From Candidatus Gastranaerophilales bacterium (GTDB lineage Bacteria > Cyanobacteriota > Vampirovibrionia > Gastranaerophilales > Gastranaerophilaceae), in assembly GCA_944325155.1 (NCBI GenBank), contig CALUYY010000001.1, positions 292,415 to 356,414 on the forward strand: a stretch of 64,000 nucleotides of DNA, read 5' to 3'. The notes beneath the pieces were generated by a model. It was not told the DNA's origin. It made no database searches and saw only the letters and a list, made by a program, of their open reading frames with translations. A program made the position numbers and the translations under genes. This document shows, piece by piece, positions 8,973 through 17,646 of the stretch (positions are counted from its first letter, which is position 1; each line of letters begins with the position of its first letter).

Positions 8973-9380
8973 TTATCTTTTTTTGCCTTTTGATTTATTT
9001 TTATGTTGTCCGTAGTGGTTTCCGTTATTTCCTTTTTTAAAATCGTGGTGGCGGTCATTTTTCTTGTTGAAATTTTGATGTTTTCTGTCGGGGCGCTTTA
9101 TGTCTTTACGGTGGTCACCCCTTTTATCAAATCTGCCTTTGTCTTGGTTATGGCGCTTAATGTCAGGGCGTCTGTCATCTTTTTTGTCAAAACGGCCTTT
9201 ATCTTGATGATGTTTGATTTCGGGACGTTTTTTATCGTGTCTGTCAAAATGCCTGTCGGGCTTTTTCATGCTGATTAAAACGGGCGCATTTTTATCAAAT
9301 GCGGGCACATTTTCTTTTGCATAAACAGCGGAACTTGAAGCAATTAAAATTGCTAAACCTAAAACCAAAAATCTTTTCAT
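8973..9380 (-). CDS. Secreted His/Lys/Arg/Asp-rich repeat protein
   Basis: The ATG at 9380 is chosen because AGGAGAG lies six bases upstream. It gives a signal peptide MKRFLVLGLAILIASSSAVYA with a likely cut after AYA-like residues near 21. The mature part is highly charged, with loose repeats of the form DKGRFDKxxDxRxDIKR and many histidines, and contains no cysteine. No family is recognised. Export is well supported; metal or polyanion binding is only a guess from composition. Confidence 0.75.
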   Translation of the reverse strand: MKRFLVLGLAILIASSSAVYAKENVPAFDKNAPVLISMKKPDRHFDRHDKKRPEIKHHQDKGRFDKKDDRRPDIKRHNQDKGRFDKRGDHRKDIKRPDRKHQNFNKKNDRHHDFKKGNNGNHYGQHKNKSKGKKR

Positions 9381-9452
9381 AAAAAACTCTCCTGTTATCA
9401 CTATATTGTTATAACGATTTTAGGAGAATTTTGTTCATTTTTATTTTAAATT

Positions 9453-10238
9453 TTATTCTTCATCGCTGAAATCAGCGCCAAAAAGCTCTCCTGCGGCTTG
9501 ATATCTGCTTTGAAATTCTTCGCTTGTTAAATCCGTATTTGAAAAGGCAGCAAATTGAAGTTTGCCGTCTGCCGTTCCGTCTGTTGAGTCCATTGTATCC
9601 ATTGCGGCATAATATGCGGATAATTCATCTTTTTCAATTTCGGAGCTTTTATCCAAATCAAGCGCACCGAAATTATCCTGAAGCATGTCTATTATCTCGC
9701 CGTTATCGTCAAGTTGAAACGGGCTTTCGCCAAATGTTTCTTCATAATTTCCGACCTCTTGGTTTATAAATTCCTGATAATTGATTGCCCCGTTATCATC
9801 AACGGTATCTGACGCTTCAATATTTGATTCTGCTAAATTTGCGGCACCTTCCATCCAGGGTTCCGTAAATTCTTCATCCGTATACGGAATATCAGATTCA
9901 ACAAAATCATACATATCGGGGTCTTCTCCGTTTGTAACATCGTCATAAGAAGTTTTTGTCCAATCAAATAATTCGGCGTATAAATCTCTTTGAACATCAG
10001 TCTCATCATCGGCATCCGCAGTATCCGTTTGCACTGCTGCCGTATCAAAAATAGAATCATATGAAGGCAGATTTAAGGTTTCGCCCGCATAAATTAAATT
10101 AGGGTCATCAAGTTCGTTAACTTCCGCAAGCTTATTTACGATATTTAAAATATCCGCATTTGTTTTTGCGTGGTCTTTATAATTTGTCTTAACGATATTC
10201 CAAAGATTATCGCCGCTTTTAATTACATATTGGTTCAT
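9453..10238 (-). CDS. LysM-domain protein with EF-hand-like acidic region
   Basis: Residues 1-55 form a LysM module (YVIKSGDNLWNIVKTNY and IYAGETLNLP), which binds N-acetylglucosamine polymers such as peptidoglycan. The rest of the 261 residues is very acidic. Two stretches look like EF-hand calcium loops: LDLDKSSEIEKDEL and MDSTDGTADGKLQF. No signal peptide precedes the LysM module, so export would need a non-Sec route or lysis. It is monocistronic by position. Confidence 0.75.
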   Translation of the reverse strand: MNQYVIKSGDNLWNIVKTNYKDHAKTNADILNIVNKLAEVNELDDPNLIYAGETLNLPSYDSIFDTAAVQTDTADADDETDVQRDLYAELFDWTKTSYDDVTNGEDPDMYDFVESDIPYTDEEFTEPWMEGAANLAESNIEASDTVDDNGAINYQEFINQEVGNYEETFGESPFQLDDNGEIIDMLQDNFGALDLDKSSEIEKDELSAYYAAMDTMDSTDGTADGKLQFAAFSNTDLTSEEFQSRYQAAGELFGADFSDEE

Positions 10239-10320
10239 ATTCCTCTTTTCTCTCCGTTTAACATGGCAAAATCGTGCTATGCATTAATAAAAACAAATTC
10301 AATAAAAAAATTGCCTTATT

Positions 10321-11061
10321 TTATAAAGAAACACCTCCGTCAATCGGTAAAACCGCACCGGTAATATAGAAAGAGTCATCAGATGCTAAAAATAATACGG
10401 CTTTTGCAACATCTTCATCTGTCCCGAGTCGTCCGAGAGGAACTCTTATTGCATATAAATTTCTGTCTCTGTTACCCAAAATAGGTGTATCAATAATTCC
10501 GGGGGCAACACAATTGACCCTGATACCGTCAGGTGCATAATTCTTTGCAATTTGGCGTGAAAACTGTATAACTGCAGCCTTGCTTGCACTATATGCATAA
10601 CTTCTTCCGGTAACATAAGAATGAAGCCCCGCAATTGAAGCGTTATTTATAATGACTCCTTTTTCTCTTAATAAATATGGCTTTAAATATTTCGTAACTA
10701 AAAATAAACCCGATAAATTAATGTCAAAAGTTTTTTGCCACTCTTTAAGGGAAACGTTTTCAATTTCGGCGGATTCAGGCATTATGCCTGCATTATTAAA
10801 CAAAATATCTATTTTTTTATATTTTTTAACAGCCGCAAAAATCATATCTTTAACCCGATTTTCATCGGAAATATCACACTGAATAAAAAAAGAAACACCG
10901 CCTGCATTGTTTATTTCTTCTTCAATTTCAATGCCTTTTTTATAATTTCTTCCGACAAGAATTACTTTTGCACCGTTTTTGGCAAATAGTTTTGCCGTTT
11001 TTTCTCCGATTCCCGATGTTGCTCCCGTTATTAAAACATTTTTACCTGCAAATGATTCCAT
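10321..11061 (-). CDS. SDR-family oxidoreductase, last visible gene of the sugar operon
   Basis: This 246-residue classical SDR has TGATSGIG (cofactor), NNAGI and YSASK, ending with a FabG-like ITGAVLPIDGGVSL. It overlaps the transketolase C-terminal-subunit gene by 20 bases, so it belongs to the sugar operon rather than to fatty acid synthesis. In yersiniose synthesis a reductase (YerF) follows the TPP enzyme YerE. This SDR could have that ketone-reducing role, though SDR specificity cannot be read from the sequence. Confidence 0.8.
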   Translation of the reverse strand: MESFAGKNVLITGATSGIGEKTAKLFAKNGAKVILVGRNYKKGIEIEEEINNAGGVSFFIQCDISDENRVKDMIFAAVKKYKKIDILFNNAGIMPESAEIENVSLKEWQKTFDINLSGLFLVTKYLKPYLLREKGVIINNASIAGLHSYVTGRSYAYSASKAAVIQFSRQIAKNYAPDGIRVNCVAPGIIDTPILGNRDRNLYAIRVPLGRLGTDEDVAKAVLFLASDDSFYITGAVLPIDGGVSL

Positions 11062-11947
11062 TTTTAGTTTCCGTTAATTTATCAAGCTTTAATCTTATGT
11101 TTTCTTTTGTAAGTCCGTAATAATTCATTTTTTCTTCACAAGTGCCGTAGTTTCTAAATATTTCTCTTTTAAAAGAAACTTCCCGAATGTTAACGGGTTT
11201 TCCCTCAAATGCTTTTACAACGTCAAAAGTGAGACTTCCTTCAAATTGGGGCGATACAACAAGAATGTTTCCTTCGTTGTAATATTTTGAAAGCGTTTGA
11301 TAATCAAAAGGTTCAAGCGTTGTATAATATAGAACCGTTACATCTTTATCTTTGCATGCTTCCATTACATTATCAAGCATAACGGAAACCGCAATTACGG
11401 TTGCCGTTTTGCCTTCTTTTATAACAACCGCCTTATTAAATTCAACATCGGGGTCATAAATTTTATTCGGATAATCCGATATTCTAAAAAACGTCGGATG
11501 GTTATTTCTATACGTCTGATTAAACAATTGCAAAAACTGTTTTTTGGTCCCCGGGGCTATAAACTCGCACCCCGGTATTGCTTTTATTATATGCAAATCT
11601 TCCGGACAGTAATGAGAATAGCCGTATTTTGAATAATCAATTGAAGCGCCCGTTCCTATAATATTTGCTCCGAATTTCTGATAAGCTAAATCTAATTTAA
11701 TTTGCTCTAATGCTCTTTCGATTAAATAAGGCTGAATACCGAAAATGACGGGAATAAGCCCCGCTTTTGCCATGCCTGCCGCAATCGACATCATGCCGTC
11801 TTCAAAAATACCGACATTCTTGCACCTTTCCGGATATTTTTCCATTGATTCTTTTATTGCCCACATCCCGATATCAACGGTAAAAAATACGGTATCTTTT
11901 TCTTTTTCAATCATTTCGTTTACTCTGTTTAAAAAGGCTCTTCTCAT
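11042..11947 (-). CDS. Transketolase, C-terminal subunit (split enzyme)
   Basis: This 301-residue protein matches the pyrimidine-binding and C-terminal domains of transketolase/DXS enzymes, with FEDGMMSIAAGMAKAG near residue 47 carrying the Glu that activates thiamine diphosphate. Its start overlaps the N-terminal-subunit stop as ATGA. The two genes together make one TPP enzyme. Placed in a CDP-sugar operon, it more likely transfers a two-carbon unit to a sugar intermediate than serves the pentose phosphate pathway; this is inference. Confidence 0.82.
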   Translation of the reverse strand: MRRAFLNRVNEMIEKEKDTVFFTVDIGMWAIKESMEKYPERCKNVGIFEDGMMSIAAGMAKAGLIPVIFGIQPYLIERALEQIKLDLAYQKFGANIIGTGASIDYSKYGYSHYCPEDLHIIKAIPGCEFIAPGTKKQFLQLFNQTYRNNHPTFFRISDYPNKIYDPDVEFNKAVVIKEGKTATVIAVSVMLDNVMEACKDKDVTVLYYTTLEPFDYQTLSKYYNEGNILVVSPQFEGSLTFDVVKAFEGKPVNIREVSFKREIFRNYGTCEEKMNYYGLTKENIRLKLDKLTETKNGIICR

Positions 11948-12738
11948 AAAGCTTCCACCTCTCTTGTCAATTGCTCAAGTTCAAATTTATCCGGGCTTTT
12001 ATGAAACCAGATATCGTTTTTCATCATCGTTTCAGACCCGAATCCCCTTATGGTCTTTGCAATAACCGCTTTTGGTTTTCCGTTTTTTAAAAGCTTTAAT
12101 TCACAAAACACTTTTTCAAGCTCAAATTCATTATGTCCGTCAACTTTTCTTACATCAAAATTAAATGCTTCCAGTTTTTGTTTCATATCGAACATATTAA
12201 CCATTGAGCCTGCGGAATTGTTGTCATCAATTATGACAAAAAGGTTATCAAGCTTATTTGATGAGGCAAAAAGACACGCTTCCCACATTGTGCCTTCCAT
12301 AAATTCGCCATCCCCGCATAAAACAAAAATATTTGATTTAAGGTTTTTAATTTTCTTTGCATATGCCGTTCCCGCCCCGAAAGGAAGCCCATGACCCAGA
12401 GAACCCGCATTATTTTCAATTCCGCCTTCAAATTTGGTTAAATCCGTTTGAATACAATATCGGCTGTCAAACTTTCCTATATTATTTGCCACATCTTTAA
12501 AATCGAAAAATCCTTTTTCAATTAAAACGGGATACAACGCAAGGGTTGCCTGCCCTTTTGAAATAATAAAATAATCTCTGTTTTCATCATTTGCCTTTTT
12601 GCGGGACCAATTCATGATTTTATCGTACAGAACCCAAATAATTTCAAGACATGAAAACACGCTTTGCAAATTCCCGTCTTTACATTTATAAGAAAGATAT
12701 AAAGCAGTTTTTCTTAATTTTTTTGATATTGTTTGCAT
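11944..12738 (-). CDS. Transketolase, N-terminal subunit (split enzyme)
   Basis: This 264-residue protein corresponds to the diphosphate-binding half of transketolase, with GSLGHGLPFGAG and the thiamine diphosphate motif from CGDGEFMEGTMWEA to IIDDN. It starts at ATG 12738, 25 bases inside the end of the aldolase-glycosyltransferase gene, so its translation is coupled. Split transketolases of this kind are common in secondary and surface-sugar clusters. Confidence 0.83.
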   Translation of the reverse strand: MQTISKKLRKTALYLSYKCKDGNLQSVFSCLEIIWVLYDKIMNWSRKKANDENRDYFIISKGQATLALYPVLIEKGFFDFKDVANNIGKFDSRYCIQTDLTKFEGGIENNAGSLGHGLPFGAGTAYAKKIKNLKSNIFVLCGDGEFMEGTMWEACLFASSNKLDNLFVIIDDNNSAGSMVNMFDMKQKLEAFNFDVRKVDGHNEFELEKVFCELKLLKNGKPKAVIAKTIRGFGSETMMKNDIWFHKSPDKFELEQLTREVEAL

Positions 12739-15700
12739 ATATTTTGTTCCTTATTTTTAAAATATTTTTCAGCTTCAAAAGATAAAATTTTAGATTTTAT
12801 ATATTTAACCTTGTTATAAGTTTTGGGCACAAGCCGTCGCCACAATTTAAAAATAAGACCCTGCGGCTTTTTGTTATATATGGAAGCGTAATCGGCAGCA
12901 AGAAGGTACTCATTGCTTGCCGTTTTTCGCATATTTATAACATTCTCCAAAAAATAGCGGTGCAAAAATCTGCGAAACAATATTCCCCAAAGTCTGGTAA
13001 ATATATTTTTAGAAAACAAATATTCTCTAAATAAATACCCGTTTTCAATAATTTGATATGAAGTTTTGTATTCTGTTGATTGGTTTTCGCCCCAGCGATA
13101 CAGCCCGTACGGTTCAGATGTCAAATAAACGGAATAATTATTTTCCAAACAATAATTTGCAATCAAATCTGCCATTATACCATGTTTTGAATTAAAGCCC
13201 CCGATACTGATTAGCGCCTCTCTATTGTATGTTGAACCGTTTGTGGGAGCAGATCCTCCGATGTGCCCCGTAAAAAGCGGAGAAAAATGCGTTTGTTTAT
13301 AAAATTTATAAGACATGGGCTTTTGCGAGAATAATTTATTCATTTTTTTTACAAGTTCATTACTTGCTTCAATATTATTTGGGTCATATTTAAATTGATA
13401 CCCTGATGCACAAACGGCACCAAGAGGTTTTCCCTTTTTTGAAAGTAAAAATTCAACAGCTTTGCCCATTTTGTATAATGCATTTGAAACAAGTAAATCA
13501 TCATCATGCAACATCATTACCCATGGCGCTCTTGAAAGTAAAATGCCGCGGTTAAAATTATCCGCAACTTCAAGCGTTTCTTTGTTTCTGTAATATGTAA
13601 TTCGTTTATTATTTAGTTTTTCAATATATTTTTGTATCTTATTAGGCGTGCCGTCATAACGCTCATTATCCACTACGGTTATATCCCATTTAAAATCAAC
13701 GGGTTCTTGATTTAAAACGCTTTCAACGGCTTGAATAAAATAGTCATATCTTTTGTAACAAGGAATAAAAACCGTTATTAAGGGGTTATCTATACTTTTT
13801 TTATTATCAATAAGACAGACCGATTCAATATTTTCGGTATTTTTAAAACAATTAGTCTTGGATTCATAATTTATGATATCTTTTTGACAGCTTAATTTTT
13901 TTCCGCCGTAATCGTATTTGTTATCAAAAATGCCGTATATTATATCTCCGATTTTAACCGGCAAAAAGAAAATTTTTTTTATTGTTTTATTTTTATTTTC
14001 CAAAGCTGATTTAATTACAAAATTCGGGAAAAGAGATATAAAAAACATTCTGTAAAAGCGCCCTTTTAACATTTTATTAATAATCCTGCGATTTTTTAAA
14101 ACATCAAAAGGAATAAAATCACCGTATAGACGATAATAAAGCAATAATGTGGGATTAAAAGGGGACAGTGTCCAATTTTTAAACGTTAAAATATCATACT
14201 TGATTGAATTATATTCATCAGGCAAATTTTCAACCATCAAAGGCCAGGATTTTACCCACAAATTAAATGCGCTTTTATTTTTCATCCAAAATGAAGCGCT
14301 GTAAGGCATATATTCAAATGCTTCAGTCTTGATATAAAAAGCGCTGAATCCGTTTACAATTTCATGAAAAACAGAAATCGGGCCCCATAAGCCTAAATTA
14401 ATTCCCCTTTTTACGGGCTGATTATATACAAGTCTTTTTGCAAAACCGGAAGAATAAATAATAGACCCTAAAGAAGTCATTTCTCCAAACATTTTATATG
14501 CAAGCTCTATGCAGCTGTCATAATTTTTTTCTATGACCTTTGTTTCTTCGGTTTGATGAGGATAAACAACAATAAAATCTTTTTTATTTTCAAATGCTTT
14601 TATAATATTTTTATACACGTTTTTTATAACGGGAAAGCTTCTGTCCCTGCAAGGCCAGATAATATTATATTTATCCGATGTCGATTTAAGAGAATATACA
14701 ACTTTTTCATCCAAGTCATTCGGATAAGTTTGTTTATTATCATATTTTTCATAAAAAACATTTTGAAATTTGTATTTTTCTATAATATTTTTTGTATCGT
14801 CGTTATCACTGCTGTCAAGAAAAATTAAATCAATTCCGTATTCAAAAAATTCTTTTGCTTTATTATCAAGCCAATAGCGAACCGCATTTATTCTGTTACA
14901 CGTCGGAACAATTATACAAAATTTATACGTTTCTTTTCTTATTTTATAAAGGGTATTTAGCGCCGTTGTTTCCGAAAAAATTATTCTTTCTTCCTTTGGA
15001 ATTGCTTTAATACATTTTTCAATAATTTCATCCGAAACTCCAGATTTTTTGTAATATCTTGCAAAATCAGGGTTAGCGTTATATTTTGCGCTTATAAAAT
15101 AAGGAATTGAATACCCCCACTTTTCTTTTTTATAAATATCGGATAAATATTTATCAAAAATCTGAATTAACGGTTCAACTTTATAAGATTTACCGCAATT
15201 CTCATTTAAAAATTTTGCAATAACCTCCGTATTTAAATTCCCTGCCCCTCTTCCCATGCCGTATACACTTGAATCTATAATCAAATCTCTTTTTGAATTT
15301 GCTTTTATAAAGGCCTCTGCCGTATCAAACGCCTGCATCAGATTATTATGCCCGTGATAGCCGATTAAAATTCCTTCTTTTAAATTTTCGTCTGCCAATT
15401 TTAAATAATGGACAAGATCTTCTTTATACATTGTTCCCCAGCTGTCAACAATATATATTGCCATCGGATTTAGTTCGCTGAAGGTTTTTATCATATCAAC
15501 AAATTCTATATCATCATATTGACTGACCCTTGCCGGCTGAACACAAAGCCTGTACCCTTTTTGAACAATACCCCTGCAATATTCAAACCCTTCTTTTAAC
15601 ATTTTTTTCCAAACAATCACTCTTATAATCTGGGGCAGCCCCTCCCTGTATGGTTCCAATTTATCCAAAGGCAAAGGATTTACAACTTCCGCCATAACGG

Positions 15701-15926
15701 CATACAATTTATTTTTATCTTTAATAAATTCTTGTGTTCGGCAAATATCCGAAAAAACACACCTTTTCTTATCGTAAGGTTCATCCTTAATAAATCCTAA
15801 TTCAATAATATCGATGCCTGCATTTGATAATTTATTTGAAATATCATCAATTACACCTTCGCCAAATTCCCAATTATTTATGTATCCGCCGTCTCTTAAC
15901 GTACAATCAAGCAATTTTATCTGCAT
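12714..15926 (-). CDS. Aldolase (HMGL-like) fused to two glycosyltransferase-like domains
   Basis: This unusual 1070-residue protein has three parts. Residues 1 to about 290 are a DRE-TIM metallolyase with LLDCTLRDGGY and the metal-binding His pair in GYHGHNN, like the aldolase that splits 4-hydroxy-2-oxo acids. Residues about 335-600 start with FCIIVPTCNR, a GT2-like nucleotide-binding fold. Residues about 720-950 are a second GT2 domain (PLITVFIPCYKRYDYF, followed by MLHDDDLL as the DxD site). Related clusters carry the aldolase as a free protein. The fusion suggests that branch-carbon supply and sugar transfer are physically linked. Domain calls are firm; the substrate is unknown. Confidence 0.8.
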   Translation of the reverse strand: MQIKLLDCTLRDGGYINNWEFGEGVIDDISNKLSNAGIDIIELGFIKDEPYDKKRCVFSDICRTQEFIKDKNKLYAVMAEVVNPLPLDKLEPYREGLPQIIRVIVWKKMLKEGFEYCRGIVQKGYRLCVQPARVSQYDDIEFVDMIKTFSELNPMAIYIVDSWGTMYKEDLVHYLKLADENLKEGILIGYHGHNNLMQAFDTAEAFIKANSKRDLIIDSSVYGMGRGAGNLNTEVIAKFLNENCGKSYKVEPLIQIFDKYLSDIYKKEKWGYSIPYFISAKYNANPDFARYYKKSGVSDEIIEKCIKAIPKEERIIFSETTALNTLYKIRKETYKFCIIVPTCNRINAVRYWLDNKAKEFFEYGIDLIFLDSSDNDDTKNIIEKYKFQNVFYEKYDNKQTYPNDLDEKVVYSLKSTSDKYNIIWPCRDRSFPVIKNVYKNIIKAFENKKDFIVVYPHQTEETKVIEKNYDSCIELAYKMFGEMTSLGSIIYSSGFAKRLVYNQPVKRGINLGLWGPISVFHEIVNGFSAFYIKTEAFEYMPYSASFWMKNKSAFNLWVKSWPLMVENLPDEYNSIKYDILTFKNWTLSPFNPTLLLYYRLYGDFIPFDVLKNRRIINKMLKGRFYRMFFISLFPNFVIKSALENKNKTIKKIFFLPVKIGDIIYGIFDNKYDYGGKKLSCQKDIINYESKTNCFKNTENIESVCLIDNKKSIDNPLITVFIPCYKRYDYFIQAVESVLNQEPVDFKWDITVVDNERYDGTPNKIQKYIEKLNNKRITYYRNKETLEVADNFNRGILLSRAPWVMMLHDDDLLVSNALYKMGKAVEFLLSKKGKPLGAVCASGYQFKYDPNNIEASNELVKKMNKLFSQKPMSYKFYKQTHFSPLFTGHIGGSAPTNGSTYNREALISIGGFNSKHGIMADLIANYCLENNYSVYLTSEPYGLYRWGENQSTEYKTSYQIIENGYLFREYLFSKNIFTRLWGILFRRFLHRYFLENVINMRKTASNEYLLAADYASIYNKKPQGLIFKLWRRLVPKTYNKVKYIKSKILSFEAEKYFKNKEQNICKQYQKN

Positions 15927-15939
15927 TATTTTACCCTTT

Positions 15940-17646
15940 TTATAATTTCATTAATTCTATAAAGCTGTTCTCATCCATTAAAGGTTCTTGTTTATACAAA
16001 ATCTCTTTTCCAAAGTTAGGAATAAGACAGGTGTTTTCCCTCAATAAAATTTCGACCAGCTTTGGTTTTTTAATCTCAAAAATAGTTCCGTCAATTTGTT
16101 CTTTATTTACAATTTTTTTATATTCAATACCGTATGAAAAAGCGATTTTTTCAAAATCGGGGGCATAATATCCCGTATCTTTCGTTGTTAAATAAAAATT
16201 TGAATTAAAATTTTTCTCTTGAAAATGCCTTATCATGCCAAGAGCCCTGTTATTCAAGACAATCATTAAAACTGGTACATTATTTTTTGATATATATTCA
16301 AGCTCCTGCAAATTCATCTGCATACCGCCGTCGCCGGATATCATAATAACTGGCTTTTTTAGTGCCTCGTAAACGCCTATTGAAGCGGGAAGAGAATACC
16401 CCATGGCACCCAGCCCCGCAGACATAAAGACATTTTGCCCTTTTTTAATTTCAAGCGCTTGTGCCGCCCAAACTTCATTTTGCCCGACATCCAGCGTATA
16501 TTGAAAATCCTTGGGTGCAAAAGCGCTTATTTTTCTTAAGAAAATATGCGCTTCTTCCGTATCGTTTTTAAATTCCAGACAGCTTTTTATTTTTCCTGTA
16601 ATCAAATTCCAATTCTTATCTCTTTTGATAAAATCGGGTTTAAATTCAAGCATTTTTTCCAAAAATTCTTTAACATCAATATTGATTCCGGTTTCGTTTT
16701 TTAAAAGCTTATGTTTAAGTTCTTCCTTATCGATTTCAACTCTTATAAGTGTTTTGTATTCGGGAATAATATTTCTTTTATTGCCGGTTTGTTTTATATC
16801 AAGCCTGTTTCCCAAAGATAAAATTAAATCGGCTTTAGCTAAAGAAATATTTGCGTATCTGTGTCCGTTAGTACCGATAAATCCTAAATTAAAGGGGTTA
16901 TCATATTCAAAAATATCAAATGCGCTCATGCTTGTAACAAAAGGTATTTGCCATTTTTCAATAAATTTATTCAATAATTTTTTTGAACTTTTATCCTTAG
17001 CTCCAGCTCCCGCTAAAATTATCGGTCTTTTCGCATTATTTAAAAGCTTAAATACATTTTTAGCGCTAAAATCTTTTTTTATTTCTTTTATTTTATATCC
17101 TTTTAAATTTTCTTCATCGATAAAAGCTCTTTGTATATCTGCGGGAACATCAATTAAAACGGGTCCCTTTCTTCCGTTAAGTGCAAGGTTATACGCTTTT
17201 TCAAGTTCATATTTTATATTATCCGCTTTATCAATTTTAACCGCATATTTTGTTATCGGTTTTACGATTTGTACAATATCGGTTTCCTGAAACCCGGATT
17301 GTCTTATTTTCAATTTTCCTTTTTGTATATATGTATCAACCTGCCCCGTTATGAAAATAACGGGTATTGAATCAAACCATGCGTTTGCAATTCCGGTTAC
17401 AAGATTTAATGCCCCCGGGCCGGATGTTGCAATAACGGCTCCCATATTGCCGCTTGCAAGCGCATAAGAGCACGCCGCAAACGATGAAGCCTGCTCATGG
17501 TAATTTAATTTTATTGAAATCTTATCGTCGAATTTTCTTACAGAATCAATCAGGTGGCAAACGACACCGCCCGGATACCCGAATATTGTTTTTATTTGTT
17601 TTTGAATTAAGAATTTAATAATATAATCGCTTACTTTTATTTGCAT
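15940..17646 (-). CDS. Thiamine-diphosphate enzyme, YerE/acetolactate synthase type
   Basis: This roughly 568-residue enzyme has the three-domain acetolactate synthase layout: FGYPGG, the cofactor-activating Glu in NYHEQA, and the TPP motif from GDGGMQMN to NNRALG. The ATG at 17646 gives the family N-terminus MQIKVSDY; a TTG further up is possible. It follows rfbH directly, overlapping by ten bases. In Yersinia the homologue YerE adds an acetyl unit from pyruvate to C4 of the CDP-3,6-dideoxy-4-keto sugar, which fits this position better than branched-chain amino acid synthesis. No small regulatory subunit gene is nearby. Confidence 0.78.
   Translation of the reverse strand: MQIKVSDYIIKFLIQKQIKTIFGYPGGVVCHLIDSVRKFDDKISIKLNYHEQASSFAACSYALASGNMGAVIATSGPGALNLVTGIANAWFDSIPVIFITGQVDTYIQKGKLKIRQSGFQETDIVQIVKPITKYAVKIDKADNIKYELEKAYNLALNGRKGPVLIDVPADIQRAFIDEENLKGYKIKEIKKDFSAKNVFKLLNNAKRPIILAGAGAKDKSSKKLLNKFIEKWQIPFVTSMSAFDIFEYDNPFNLGFIGTNGHRYANISLAKADLILSLGNRLDIKQTGNKRNIIPEYKTLIRVEIDKEELKHKLLKNETGINIDVKEFLEKMLEFKPDFIKRDKNWNLITGKIKSCLEFKNDTEEAHIFLRKISAFAPKDFQYTLDVGQNEVWAAQALEIKKGQNVFMSAGLGAMGYSLPASIGVYEALKKPVIMISGDGGMQMNLQELEYISKNNVPVLMIVLNNRALGMIRHFQEKNFNSNFYLTTKDTGYYAPDFEKIAFSYGIEYKKIVNKEQIDGTIFEIKKPKLVEILLRENTCLIPNFGKEILYKQEPLMDENSFIELMKL

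Noticed and set aside
16511..17290. 259-codon plus-strand open frame opposite the TPP enzyme
   Set aside because: The composition is that of an antisense shadow (Ser/Leu/Phe-rich) and it lies fully inside a well-supported gene.
15940..17646. Acetolactate synthase for branched-chain amino acids (ilvB)
   Set aside because: The gene is embedded and overlapping in a CDP-dideoxysugar operon without ilvN or ilvC, so a YerE-like role fits better. ilvD is far away in its own unit.
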